This document shows, one piece after another, positions 25,287 through 33,496 of a stretch of 64,000 nt of DNA (positions are counted from its first letter, which is position 1; every line of letters starts with the position of its first letter). The DNA is from Lachnospiraceae bacterium UBA5899 (GTDB taxonomy: Bacteria; Bacillota; Clostridia; Lachnospirales; Lachnospiraceae). A program made the position numbers and the translations under genes. The stretch covers positions 36,151 through 100,150 of the forward strand of contig DJEL01000012.1 in NCBI GenBank assembly GCA_002432425.1, in the 5' to 3' direction. Below the pieces are notes generated by a model. It was not told the DNA's origin, ran no database searches, and was given only the letters and a program-made list of their open reading frames with translations.

Positions 25287-25315
25287 ACAGCACCGCCTGT
25301 TTCAGACGATGCTGT
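25287..25315 (-). terminator. Hairpin between the small leader-containing gene and the exporter
   Basis: CAGACGATGCTGT (25303-25315) and ACAGCACCGCCTG (25287-25299) form a 13-bp stem with two G-U pairs and a 3-base loop on the leftward transcript. The following T-run is short (TTTGT), so termination would be partial. Such leaky terminators after precursor genes raise precursor over exporter. Confidence 0.6.
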
Positions 25316-25337
25316 CCTTTTTCTCAAGTGTTATTTT

Positions 25338-25787
25338 TTAGTCATCATAACCGCCCTGTACATTCGGTGCCTTCGTACAGGAAATGGTGGCAGAAATAAC
25401 TGCCAGACCATCCGGGTCATCACAGTAAACCTTCAGTAAGGAACTGTAATTGTCGTTGCAGTTATAGGCATTGCCATGCTGTTCTCTGGTCAGGACTACG
25501 GTACAGCCGTTTACGCTGACGCCGAAGGACTCAAAGCTTGCACTGGTAATGGTCTGGTTAAATACGATGGTAACAGTGGAAGCGGTAGAAATATGCTGCA
25601 CACTGCCGTGGTTTGCGGTTACGCGGAAGTTTGCGTACTTCTCGTGTGGCACTACCTGCTCCTTATTTACGGATACCGTCCAGCACTGCGGTTCGTCCGA
25701 ACCGGAAGGATTGGCTCCGCTGTTGGCATAAATGCCTTCTGCTAAATCTTCATTTTCTAAAATAACAGGGCTCTCATATTTTTTCAT
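25338..25787 (-). CDS. Small protein with leader-like N-terminus, candidate cassette substrate
   Basis: 149 residues, start fixed by AAAAGGAG 8 bases upstream. The N-terminus MKKYESPVILENEDLAEG is acidic, has no hydrophobic signal peptide, and ends in a small-residue stretch (IYANSGANPSGS) that looks like a cleavage zone. The rest (~40-140) looks like a beta-rich domain with five Cys (in PQCW, NGCT, YNCN, VYCD, ISCT) and ends GGYDD. It has the strongest promoter of the neighbourhood and precedes an ABC exporter. I infer that it is a secreted, leader-directed substrate; whether it is chemically modified is unknown. It is larger than most RiPP precursors. Confidence 0.6.
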   Translation of the reverse strand: MKKYESPVILENEDLAEGIYANSGANPSGSDEPQCWTVSVNKEQVVPHEKYANFRVTANHGSVQHISTASTVTIVFNQTITSASFESFGVSVNGCTVVLTREQHGNAYNCNDNYSSLLKVYCDDPDGLAVISATISCTKAPNVQGGYDD

Positions 25788-25817
25788 AATTTCAACTCCT
25801 TTTACAAAAAACTCCTC

Positions 25818-25903
25818 TACCTTTATGATATTCGGTATCCCCTATAAAGGTACCCCCTTGATTACCTTTATTTTAAAATACGTTTTACCTTATGTCAAGG
25901 TAA
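25818..25903. promoter_or_regulatory. Cluster of TACCTTT/AAAGGTA half-sites around the small-gene promoter
   Basis: TACCTTTAT at 25818-25826 and 25863-25871, ATAAAGGTA at 25844-25852, TACCTTAT at 25886-25893, AAGGTAA at 25897-25903. The pair 25844-25871 is a perfect 9-bp inverted repeat with a 10-base spacer lying over the -10 and start site; the last two bracket the -35. This is dense enough to suggest a dedicated regulator. Confidence 0.6.
25870..25898 (-). promoter_or_regulatory. Near-consensus promoter of the small leader-containing gene
   Basis: Minus strand TTGACA (25898-25893), 17 bases, TAAAAT (25875-25870); start about 25863, ~75-base leader. It separates this gene and the exporter from the long operon that ends at 25945. 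Confidence 0.85.
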
Positions 25904-25944
25904 CAAAATTTACAAATTTGTACTTTTTTAAATACGACAACAGT

Positions 25945-27339
25945 CTATTTTTCAAACAGAGACATTCTTTTTACCAGTTTGCCTCTCTCTTTGGCATTTC
26001 TTAACACCGCCTTAACGGATGTGTTCCTGATTTTCCGGTTGTTCCTAAAAAAACGTACCAGTGTGATGCACCAGAGCAGGGGCCAGAGCAAAAAACATTT
26101 TCCGGCTTTTGGGAAATTCAGGTGCATCTGATGGTGAAATTCGCGCGTGTAAGCGCCAAAACCGCTGCCTCTCATCGCTACCATTCTGTCCGTCGAGGTA
26201 TTTCCGAATTCTTCGCTGTCCAGCACATCCCTTAAAAATGCCGCCGGCAGAGTATACCCTGCTGTTTGGTCTTTTTTACCGGGCTTTTCCCTTGTGTTTC
26301 CCTTCCTGCCGTTTTTCATAAAGCTTACACTTTCCTCCGGCAGTCCCAGATATTCCACACAGGCAGCTGTTACCACATCGGAAAAACCTTTGAGACCGCT
26401 TTCCGCTATCAGCCTTTCATAAAGCTGTTGTTCTTCATCGGCCACTCCTTTTTTCCAGAAGACCACCCAGTCGCATAAAAGCTTCAGTCCAAATCCGGCA
26501 CGCAGAAAGTGCTGCAGCATATGAAGAAGCAGTTCGTATGCGTGGCAGGCGCCGGTCAGCACCGGCAGGGTAACCCCCATAATTTTCTTTTCTTCCGTGT
26601 GCATTGCAAAAAGCTCCCGGCATTTTTTCAGGTAGGCATTTATGGCAGCATTGTCGAACGGCTCCGCTATCAGGGTGTGAAGTTCCACCACAATTCCTTC
26701 CGCAGTCTGCATCACCAGATGGTGCAGGGAATGTTGTTCTTCCTTTATCGTCATGCCATGTGCCCGAAAAAGCTCCCGGGCTTTCGGCAAATCGCCTTCT
26801 TTCAGCAGATACAAATCCACATCGCTGGATTTGCGCAGTTCCGGCACCGGATAATAAGCCGAGGTCGTCGTTCCTTTTAATAAAGCAACCGGAATGTCCG
26901 CCTCCCTCAAAAGCCCTGTAAGAAACTTGCCGGTAAACAAAAGATGATAATTCTGGCTCACCGTCCGCCGGGCTGCCTGCTGCCAGACCGCCCTCCATGC
27001 GCCCATACCCCCGGCTTCCTCTTGTACGATAGTCTCCGGCGCTTCCCCGGTTTCCTCATGCACGGTAGTTTCCGGTGCGTTCACAGCTTCCTCCTGCGCG
27101 GCAGTTTCCAGCACATCATACAGAAGGGAAAGTACCTGGTGCGCCTGCGCCATGGCAAAGAGCTTTTCATAGTTTATATCGTCCGTCAGCCCGGAACTCT
27201 TTATTTTTTTCCGGTCCGGATTTTCTGCCAATGCCGCTTTCAGCAGCCGGAGCAGTTCCCGCTCTTCTCTGTCGGGACCGACCGCAACTTTCTCTGCCCT
27301 TTCCATAAAATCTGCCTTTCCGTCACTCGTTTCTATCAC
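25945..27339 (-). CDS. Nucleotidyltransferase family protein (NTP_transf_5-like)
   Basis: 464 residues. The nucleotidyltransferase core is ALLKGTTTSAYYPVPELR followed by SSDVDLYL, where the Asp pair would bind metal, as in the uncharacterised PF14907-type family. VVELHTLI is the next conserved strand. A short acidic Pro/Glu/Thr repeat region (~85-110) separates the N-terminal helical part. Members are recurrent neighbours of PqqD-like proteins, S26 peptidases and ABC exporters as I recall. Last gene of the long leftward operon; 12 bases after the preceding gene. Catalytic role unknown. Confidence 0.72.
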   Translation of the reverse strand: MIETSDGKADFMERAEKVAVGPDREERELLRLLKAALAENPDRKKIKSSGLTDDINYEKLFAMAQAHQVLSLLYDVLETAAQEEAVNAPETTVHEETGEAPETIVQEEAGGMGAWRAVWQQAARRTVSQNYHLLFTGKFLTGLLREADIPVALLKGTTTSAYYPVPELRKSSDVDLYLLKEGDLPKARELFRAHGMTIKEEQHSLHHLVMQTAEGIVVELHTLIAEPFDNAAINAYLKKCRELFAMHTEEKKIMGVTLPVLTGACHAYELLLHMLQHFLRAGFGLKLLCDWVVFWKKGVADEEQQLYERLIAESGLKGFSDVVTAACVEYLGLPEESVSFMKNGRKGNTREKPGKKDQTAGYTLPAAFLRDVLDSEEFGNTSTDRMVAMRGSGFGAYTREFHHQMHLNFPKAGKCFLLWPLLWCITLVRFFRNNRKIRNTSVKAVLRNAKERGKLVKRMSLFEK

Positions 27340-27351
27340 TCTTTCGCTCCC

Positions 27352-28818
27352 TCACCGGCTTTTCAGGGGTTCCAGCTCTACGGTACCTAATAGGTAACCA
27401 TATTCCGTGGGATTTTGCTCATTTGCAAAATAAATCTGCCTGCCGCTGTCCTTATCCGTAAGGCGCAGATACACCAGACAGGTGCCGGACTGCCAGCCTG
27501 TCAGGGAAATGTCCGCCGAAACCGTTTCCACCCGTTCTGCTCCTCTTCCGCCCGTCAAATAAGTAAAGTCCACGTCCAGAGGGATTTCCAGGCATTCCCC
27601 GGTATCTTCACACACTATAATAACCTCTGGAACCGCTTCTTTTAAAATCGGCGCAAATCCCACATTCTGTAAGTCTATCCGTAAAGAAAGAATATCCTTC
27701 CAGAAATGATATTCTCCGCTCACCTCTTTTAGAAGCAGCCGGTAGCCCAGATGCCTTTCCGCATAAGAAAGACCGTCCGTGCCCTGATAACAGCCCTCTT
27801 CCTCTACCGTGGCGGCTGCCCATTTTTTCAGAACTTCTCTGTCATAGTCCTCATTCAGGTAGCTGATATGCATAACGGCAAGGTCTTGCATGGCTGCTTC
27901 CCAGTCATTGTAAGGATTATCCACAATCACTTCCCCGCCGTTGGGAACATATCCACAAAGCTCCTCCTGAAAGGCAAGCTCTTCCTCCCGGTTCCAACAG
28001 GAAAAATCCCCAGCATCCTTGCGGGAGGCTTCCCCATACGTGCCGTAATCGCTGTAATTTCCCAGAATACCGTCATTGAAAAGTCCCAGCCTGCAGCCGT
28101 CCTCAAGCGCCTCCGGGATTTCCGCAAAGCCGGTGGCATTCCGCCACTGCATGGGCATCCGTACCGCCAGATACACACTGTCCCCGGTTGCCGTCCTTAA
28201 GGTTTCGTACAGTGTATGCCAGTCCTCCGCCGTACTGTAACGTGTGCCGTTCATTTCTCCCCAGTTACCGGTAAACAGCCCCTGCAGGGTAAAAATGATG
28301 TCCTTATTTTCCGCCACAAGGGGACCGACCTGTTCCATATGCCGCAGAATAACGGAAATGTCTTCCGGTTCCGTCTCCGCATTTTCTCCCGACCAGTCAT
28401 ACAGGAAGCGAACAATCAACTGCTTTCCCGTCCCGCGGAGCGCCTGAAACAGGCTGCGGATGCCGGCAAGCCCCTGCTCTGTCAGTTCCCGGTCCCGGTA
28501 ATTGCAAAGATTTATCTGAATCATGGTCAGATTGGTCCCGGTATCTTCCCGAAACCGCTCTGCCACCGTTTCCTCCCACTCCGCGTTTTCATCCGCAATC
28601 ACAAATCCGTACATATAGTAAAAGCCGCGGTTGGGATTGGATAAATACCGGGAGGACTCCGTAAAACATTCCGCAAAAAAGGTAACGCTGCCATGTCCTC
28701 GTTTTCTCCCCCAAGCAAAGAGAAGTCCGGTAAGAAAAAGGGCAAGCAGCAACATTCCTGCCGCAAAACGCAGCGCTGTCTTTATTCTGTTTTGCCTGCG
28801 TTTCGCCCGTTGTGCCAA
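27352..28818 (-). CDS. DUF4874/DUF4832 family protein, copy 1 (glycoside-hydrolase-like)
   Basis: 488 residues: an N-terminal membrane helix (residues ~14-36) then a TIM-barrel-like region and a beta-sandwich tail. NPNRGFYYMYGF opens the DUF4874 part; QGLFTGNWGEMNGTRY contains a conserved Trp-Gly-Glu that is the best candidate acid residue. It is a paralogue of the gene at 31396-32727 (same order of motifs), which lacks the membrane helix. In a polysaccharide operon, trimming or modifying the glycan at the outer membrane face is plausible; no activity is established for the family that I know of. Confidence 0.72.
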   Translation of the reverse strand: MAQRAKRRQNRIKTALRFAAGMLLLALFLTGLLFAWGRKRGHGSVTFFAECFTESSRYLSNPNRGFYYMYGFVIADENAEWEETVAERFREDTGTNLTMIQINLCNYRDRELTEQGLAGIRSLFQALRGTGKQLIVRFLYDWSGENAETEPEDISVILRHMEQVGPLVAENKDIIFTLQGLFTGNWGEMNGTRYSTAEDWHTLYETLRTATGDSVYLAVRMPMQWRNATGFAEIPEALEDGCRLGLFNDGILGNYSDYGTYGEASRKDAGDFSCWNREEELAFQEELCGYVPNGGEVIVDNPYNDWEAAMQDLAVMHISYLNEDYDREVLKKWAAATVEEEGCYQGTDGLSYAERHLGYRLLLKEVSGEYHFWKDILSLRIDLQNVGFAPILKEAVPEVIIVCEDTGECLEIPLDVDFTYLTGGRGAERVETVSADISLTGWQSGTCLVYLRLTDKDSGRQIYFANEQNPTEYGYLLGTVELEPLKSR

Positions 28819-28831
28819 ACTCTTTCCCCTT

Positions 28832-31369
28832 TCATTCTTCCTCTATTGCCAACTGGTACAGACATGCCGGATTTTGCCGGAAATAGTAGCATACAAAATT
28901 TTTATCCTCATAATACGTTTTCAGTTCGCCCGGATAAAGCTTTTCAAAAGACTCGCACCATTTCTGCAGACGGGACTCCACCACGGTACGGGACAGCAAA
29001 TCCGAATACGCCGCAGAGGAAATCGGGAACGCATAGAACGGCGGTTCCGCCAGCTCCGGAGAAATCGTTGCCGTAAAAATAGCCGGGCACTGGCTTACAT
29101 TGCTTTCGTAGAGAGCCGGATATTTTTCCGCCGCCAGCCAGGACGGGCCACCGAAGAAATGGCTCTGGGCATACCCCAGCGGATGCTTCTCCACAAATAA
29201 GAAAACATATTCCGTGGGAATGGTGTAATCGTCCTTGGTACATTCGTTCACAAAATTAACCGCCTCTTCGTGCAGACCGTACTGAATAACCTGATACAGT
29301 TCATCTACCGGGGACACAATGGTATAACTGTTGTGCGGCAGGGTTTCCGTAATCCGGTAGGTGCTCATGACTGCTCCGTTAAAACGGGTCAGCTCGTAAT
29401 ATAAATAGCCGTGGAACGTTCCCGTCATGTTGGTAAATGCATAAATAGCACCGGTAAAGAGAAGCGCCGCCGTTTTCATAACCGCCCTGGGAAGGAATAC
29501 CGCCAACAGCGTAAAGACTGCATCCACCGGAATCATACACATGGCAGCCAGAAGCAGTTGTATGGAGGAGCAGAGTCTGGCTCCCGCAATCAGTGCGGGC
29601 AGTCCCAGTGCTTCCGCACAGTACATGCCAATGAAAATAACCGTAGAAAGTGTCAGGGACAGATAATGGTCAAACATTCCCGCCTGTATGCCCTTTCTAT
29701 GGAAAACAAAACGCAATAGCATGGCTAACAAACGGCAGAGTACAAAAACCGCCAGTGCCAGCGCCGTCATTTTTAAGAAGCCGTCCGCCCGCTGTTCCTT
29801 ATACAGGGTCACGTAGCCCGCCCGGTACAGAGCATTTGCCTCTTTCAAAATAAATGCTTTCAGCCGGATGAAAAACGGCTCCTTGAGCGGCTGTGGTGTT
29901 TTCCCGCCGGAGGTGCCGGAACTGCCGGTGCTGCCATTTTCCGTGCTGCCGGTGCCGCTGGTCTCTCCGTCCGCTCCTGATGCGCCGGTTGCGTCGCTGC
30001 CCGTACCACCGTTACCCTGTCCGGCGCTGCCGGTGCCGCCGTTCTCGCCGTTCGCTCCCTGATTGCCGTTCGCATCGGTACCGGAACCGCCGCCTGCATC
30101 GCTGCCTGCGGCATCGGTTTCCTCGTCCGGCGCCATATAACCGGAGGCAGCGCCCTCCACGCCGTTGATAACGTTCATCGCCCAGTTAATGGAGCCCTGG
30201 AACGGAATGCCGGAAGCCAGTGCACCCACCATGGGAACCACGGCTATCAGAACGCCCACCAGTATGGCACCCACAAGGGACACAAAACGGGTGGACTTGA
30301 AAATCCTTGAAAACAGAGCCGGTACAAATGCCACGCACAGGAAAAATGCCATAATGGTTGGATAGAAATGCACCGCCAGCGTCACGGCAATGGCAAGCAT
30401 AAATACCAGTAAATTTTCGTTATAATAAGCCTTTTTCAAAAACTGCAGTTTTTTACCCCATTTATTCTGCGGCAGTCTGATTTCCTCTTTAGGCGTATTC
30501 AGATACCGTATCAGGAAAGCAGGACACAGGAACATGGCATACATACCGAATTCCTGCGGAATGGTCCACTGCAGACGGGACATGCCGAATACACTGTCAA
30601 TGCAGACCACATCCAGCGTCAGAAACAATGCCAGCGCAAAATGCGGAGTAAAACGGAACCGGAAAATCTCTTTCAGGAACAGGTATGCCGAAAGCAGAAA
30701 AACCATCACATGAATGCCCTGGGTAAACAGCATGCAGCTGTAAATACGGATGCCAAACAATGTATGCATGGCGTAAATAAAGCAGTGCATCCCCTCCGGG
30801 TACACACCGTCTGAGAAAATCTGCCCCTGCGTCAGGGCATAAATCCACTGGTTGTGGGGATAAATGTCGCCGAAACCATAGGAATAATCCTGAAAAGCGC
30901 CGTAGCTGAAGTACATACAGCCGAACACCAGCAGCACAAAAAGAAGCCCGTATTCCGCAAAATGCCCCTTTACCCGCCGAAAACCTCTTTTTAAGATACC
31001 GGCACATTTTTTTTGCAATTTTTTCCCGGATTTTAAGAAAAACTGCCGGATGCCGAAGGTGCCGTTCAGCACATGCAGAAGCATGGGAAGGTCTGCCTTC
31101 CTGGACAGAATTTTTTTCACAATAAAATACGCAAGCGGACCGTAAAACAAAATCCGCACCACCCAGGGATTTAAGAGATGTATGAGTCCCAAAAGAAGCA
31201 CCACCGTATTGATGCCCAGCACCGATACGGTCGTACAGAAACCGAAGCGGAAGGTCAGGGATTTTCCCTTCAAAAACCTTCTACACAGAAAAGAAGGATA
31301 CACAATCATCAGGACAAAATAGGTGCCCAGTACTTTTGTAAATTCCAGTCCCCAGTATAAAGCTGTCAT
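28832..31369 (-). CDS. Large multi-pass membrane protein with Gly/Ser/Asn linker (GT-C-like)
   Basis: 845 residues, about 12-14 hydrophobic segments in two blocks (~1-390 and ~505-660) and a C-terminal soluble part (~680-845). Between the blocks lies a ~75-residue low-complexity linker rich in Gly, Ser, Thr, Asn and Ala (about 413-490). GDIYPHNQWIYALTQGQIF and EGMHCFIYAMHTLFGI place Asp and His in the first large loop, as in GT-C glycosyltransferases and O-antigen ligase/polymerase-like proteins. Position between two DUF4832 paralogues and next to lipid-linked sugar genes supports transfer of a sugar at the membrane. Family not identified with certainty. Confidence 0.6.
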   Translation of the reverse strand: MTALYWGLEFTKVLGTYFVLMIVYPSFLCRRFLKGKSLTFRFGFCTTVSVLGINTVVLLLGLIHLLNPWVVRILFYGPLAYFIVKKILSRKADLPMLLHVLNGTFGIRQFFLKSGKKLQKKCAGILKRGFRRVKGHFAEYGLLFVLLVFGCMYFSYGAFQDYSYGFGDIYPHNQWIYALTQGQIFSDGVYPEGMHCFIYAMHTLFGIRIYSCMLFTQGIHVMVFLLSAYLFLKEIFRFRFTPHFALALFLTLDVVCIDSVFGMSRLQWTIPQEFGMYAMFLCPAFLIRYLNTPKEEIRLPQNKWGKKLQFLKKAYYNENLLVFMLAIAVTLAVHFYPTIMAFFLCVAFVPALFSRIFKSTRFVSLVGAILVGVLIAVVPMVGALASGIPFQGSINWAMNVINGVEGAASGYMAPDEETDAAGSDAGGGSGTDANGNQGANGENGGTGSAGQGNGGTGSDATGASGADGETSGTGSTENGSTGSSGTSGGKTPQPLKEPFFIRLKAFILKEANALYRAGYVTLYKEQRADGFLKMTALALAVFVLCRLLAMLLRFVFHRKGIQAGMFDHYLSLTLSTVIFIGMYCAEALGLPALIAGARLCSSIQLLLAAMCMIPVDAVFTLLAVFLPRAVMKTAALLFTGAIYAFTNMTGTFHGYLYYELTRFNGAVMSTYRITETLPHNSYTIVSPVDELYQVIQYGLHEEAVNFVNECTKDDYTIPTEYVFLFVEKHPLGYAQSHFFGGPSWLAAEKYPALYESNVSQCPAIFTATISPELAEPPFYAFPISSAAYSDLLSRTVVESRLQKWCESFEKLYPGELKTYYEDKNFVCYYFRQNPACLYQLAIEEE

Positions 31370-31395
31370 TATGTTTCCTCCTTTCTTTCAAATTA

Positions 31396-32727
31396 TTATT
31401 TAATATAGCCCAGATAAACACTCTCGCCCATCATCTTGTTGGCGGGATAAATCACCCTGCCGTCCTGCTTTCTGCGGATGGTCAGGTAAAATGCATAATT
31501 GGTGCCTGCGTTTCCGAACAATCCGACCACTGCCGTATAGCTTTCCCGCTTTCCGGCATCCAGAAGCCGCAGGTCGCAGCTTATTTTCTTGCTGCCCTTT
31601 TCCCCGCTTCCGGTCAGCCAGCTTAAGTAGACCTCCGCCTCCCGGTACAGATTGGCAAAGCCCACATTTTCGATGTCAATCGTCACTTCGCAGGCTCTTT
31701 CGCCCTCAGATTTCCCCAGAAATGAGATTTTCACATCCCGGATTAAAAAGCGGTAGCCCAGATGCGCTCCGATATAATCGTACAGGTTAATGCCCATCCA
31801 GGGTCCCCTGCCGTTGTAATTGTGTCTTGCCCAGTTATCCAGCACATTCCGGTCGTACATACTGTTCAGGTAGGTAACATGCAGTCTGCGAAGCTCCGTC
31901 AAAAGTCTTTCCTGGGAGATGCTGTCTATGTAGCCCTCTCCGTAAATGGCTTCCCCGCCGACCGGCGCTTCCCTGCCTATCTTTTCAATAAAACCAAGCT
32001 CTTTGTCCCGGCTCCATGCACTTTCCCAGTCCATGTCCCCGGCGGTATTGCCGGCATAGGTGCCGTAGTCCGTTTCAGACCCCAAAATGGCATCGTCAAA
32101 CAGTCCCAGCGGCCGCACCGTTCCGTGAATATCCTGAAAATTACCCTGACTGAATAACGCCGCTTCCGTATAAATACTCCTTATCTGGGAAGGTTTTCTC
32201 ACGGAGAAAAACGTATCCTCCCGGATGCCGGAGGTTAAAATGGCGGTCATTTCCCGCAGCTTATCTTTTTCCAGAAAACGGGAAGAATGCATCTCGCCCC
32301 AGTTGCCGGTCAGCACGCCCTGAAAAACAAAAATGCGGCTGTCAAACTCGGCAATCAACTCCCGGACCTTAAGCATGTGGTTCTTAACCTGTGCAAACAG
32401 GGACGGCTCCCTCTCCAGCGCCTTGCCCTCATGGTCATAGGCAATGCGCAGGATAATTTCTTTGTCCATCGCCACAAAAAAGGACAGCACGCCCCGCATA
32501 TACTGCATGGCAGCATCATCCAAATCCCTGTCCCGGTAGCAGCCGATGTCAAACATTACCAGCACCAGACTGTCATCCGCACTGATGCTTTCCTTAAGCA
32601 CCTGCAAATCCACTCCCCGGTCAAGTGAAAACGTATATAAGCGATACCAGCCCCTGTCCGGATTGCCCGGCAGATTGGTCTGTTCTGTCAAATCCCCCTT
32701 CTGAAAATTCCGATTAAACAGTTTCAT
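31396..32727 (-). CDS. DUF4874/DUF4832 family protein, copy 2
   Basis: 443 residues, soluble, without signal peptide. NPDRGWYRLYTF, VLTGNWGEMHSSRF and YLNSMYDRNVLDNW line up with copy 1 (NPNRGFYYMYGF, LFTGNWGEMNGTRY, YLNEDYDREVLKKW). Conserved Glu in NWGEM is the likely catalytic residue if the barrel is a glycanase. One copy membrane-anchored and one apparently cytoplasmic suggests action on both sides of the membrane or unequal roles. Overlaps the preceding GT2 gene by 14 bases. Confidence 0.72.
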   Translation of the reverse strand: MKLFNRNFQKGDLTEQTNLPGNPDRGWYRLYTFSLDRGVDLQVLKESISADDSLVLVMFDIGCYRDRDLDDAAMQYMRGVLSFFVAMDKEIILRIAYDHEGKALEREPSLFAQVKNHMLKVRELIAEFDSRIFVFQGVLTGNWGEMHSSRFLEKDKLREMTAILTSGIREDTFFSVRKPSQIRSIYTEAALFSQGNFQDIHGTVRPLGLFDDAILGSETDYGTYAGNTAGDMDWESAWSRDKELGFIEKIGREAPVGGEAIYGEGYIDSISQERLLTELRRLHVTYLNSMYDRNVLDNWARHNYNGRGPWMGINLYDYIGAHLGYRFLIRDVKISFLGKSEGERACEVTIDIENVGFANLYREAEVYLSWLTGSGEKGSKKISCDLRLLDAGKRESYTAVVGLFGNAGTNYAFYLTIRRKQDGRVIYPANKMMGESVYLGYIK

Positions 32728-33496
32728 CCTTTATTGCCTCCAAATCTACCCGAAACCATTTGATTCTGATAAATACCGCTATCATGGAGAAAGTCATGCG
32801 GAACATATACACCACCGGTTTCAAGCCGGAATGCATACTCTTTCCCGTGGTTCTTACATGCATCAGCGCCGGTACTTCTTCGATGCGGAAACCCAGAAGA
32901 AGCATCTGCAAAATCATATTGGCATCCGGATATCTGTCATCAAAATGCCGGTAGCCCGCATAATAGGAAAAGGCCTTCCTGTTCAGCCCCTGCAGCCCTG
33001 TGGTCGGGTCCGTAATCTTTCTGCCTGTTCCCAGCCGTATAAAAAAACGGAAAATAGCCCACGCCATCCGTTTTAAGACGCCTGCCGGATACTTTGGCGC
33101 TCCTTTTACAAAACGGGAGCCCAGTACAATGTCCGGGCAGCGGCCGTCCGCACCCTTAGTCGTCAGTTTTTCATAAATCACCGGAATATTGGAAGGGTCA
33201 TGCTGCCCGTCCGCATCCATCTGTATCACATAACGGTAGCCGTGCTTTAAGGCATACTTGTAACCGAGCTGCAGCCCGTTTCCGTAGCCTAAGTTGTAAA
33301 TATGTGTCACAACCGGTATCTGTCTTTTTTTCACTTCCCGCTCCGTCCCATCGGCAGAAGCGTCGTTCATGACTAATATATCCGCTATCCCGAAAACCGG
33401 CGGCTTTTGCAGTGCATCCAAAAGCTTTCCTATGGTTTTTTCCTCATTATAAGCCGGAATAATAATCAGAAGTTCCTTTTTCATATCGAAAGTCAT
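32714..33496 (-). CDS. GT2 glycosyltransferase, polyprenyl-phosphate sugar synthase type
   Basis: 260 residues. ELLIIIPAYNEEKTIGKLLDAL and VMNDASADGT form the nucleotide site, MDADGQHDPSNIP holds the DxD-type metal site, and LGSRFVKGA plus DPTTGLQGLNRKA are typical of DPM1/GtrB-like enzymes. These make polyprenyl-phosphate-linked sugars. The start overlaps the upstream GT4 stop (ATGA); an alternative ATG 12 bases in has a better-spaced SD. Near a DUF2304 gene, the common partner of such enzymes. Confidence 0.85.
   Translation of the reverse strand: MTFDMKKELLIIIPAYNEEKTIGKLLDALQKPPVFGIADILVMNDASADGTEREVKKRQIPVVTHIYNLGYGNGLQLGYKYALKHGYRYVIQMDADGQHDPSNIPVIYEKLTTKGADGRCPDIVLGSRFVKGAPKYPAGVLKRMAWAIFRFFIRLGTGRKITDPTTGLQGLNRKAFSYYAGYRHFDDRYPDANMILQMLLLGFRIEEVPALMHVRTTGKSMHSGLKPVVYMFRMTFSMIAVFIRIKWFRVDLEAIKDETV

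Noticed and set aside
29868..30168. Long Cys/Arg-rich and Ala/Pro/Val-rich open frames on both strands over the linker
   Set aside because: They are antisense or out-of-frame readings of the repetitive Gly/Ser linker of the 28832-31369 gene, with no ribosome binding site.
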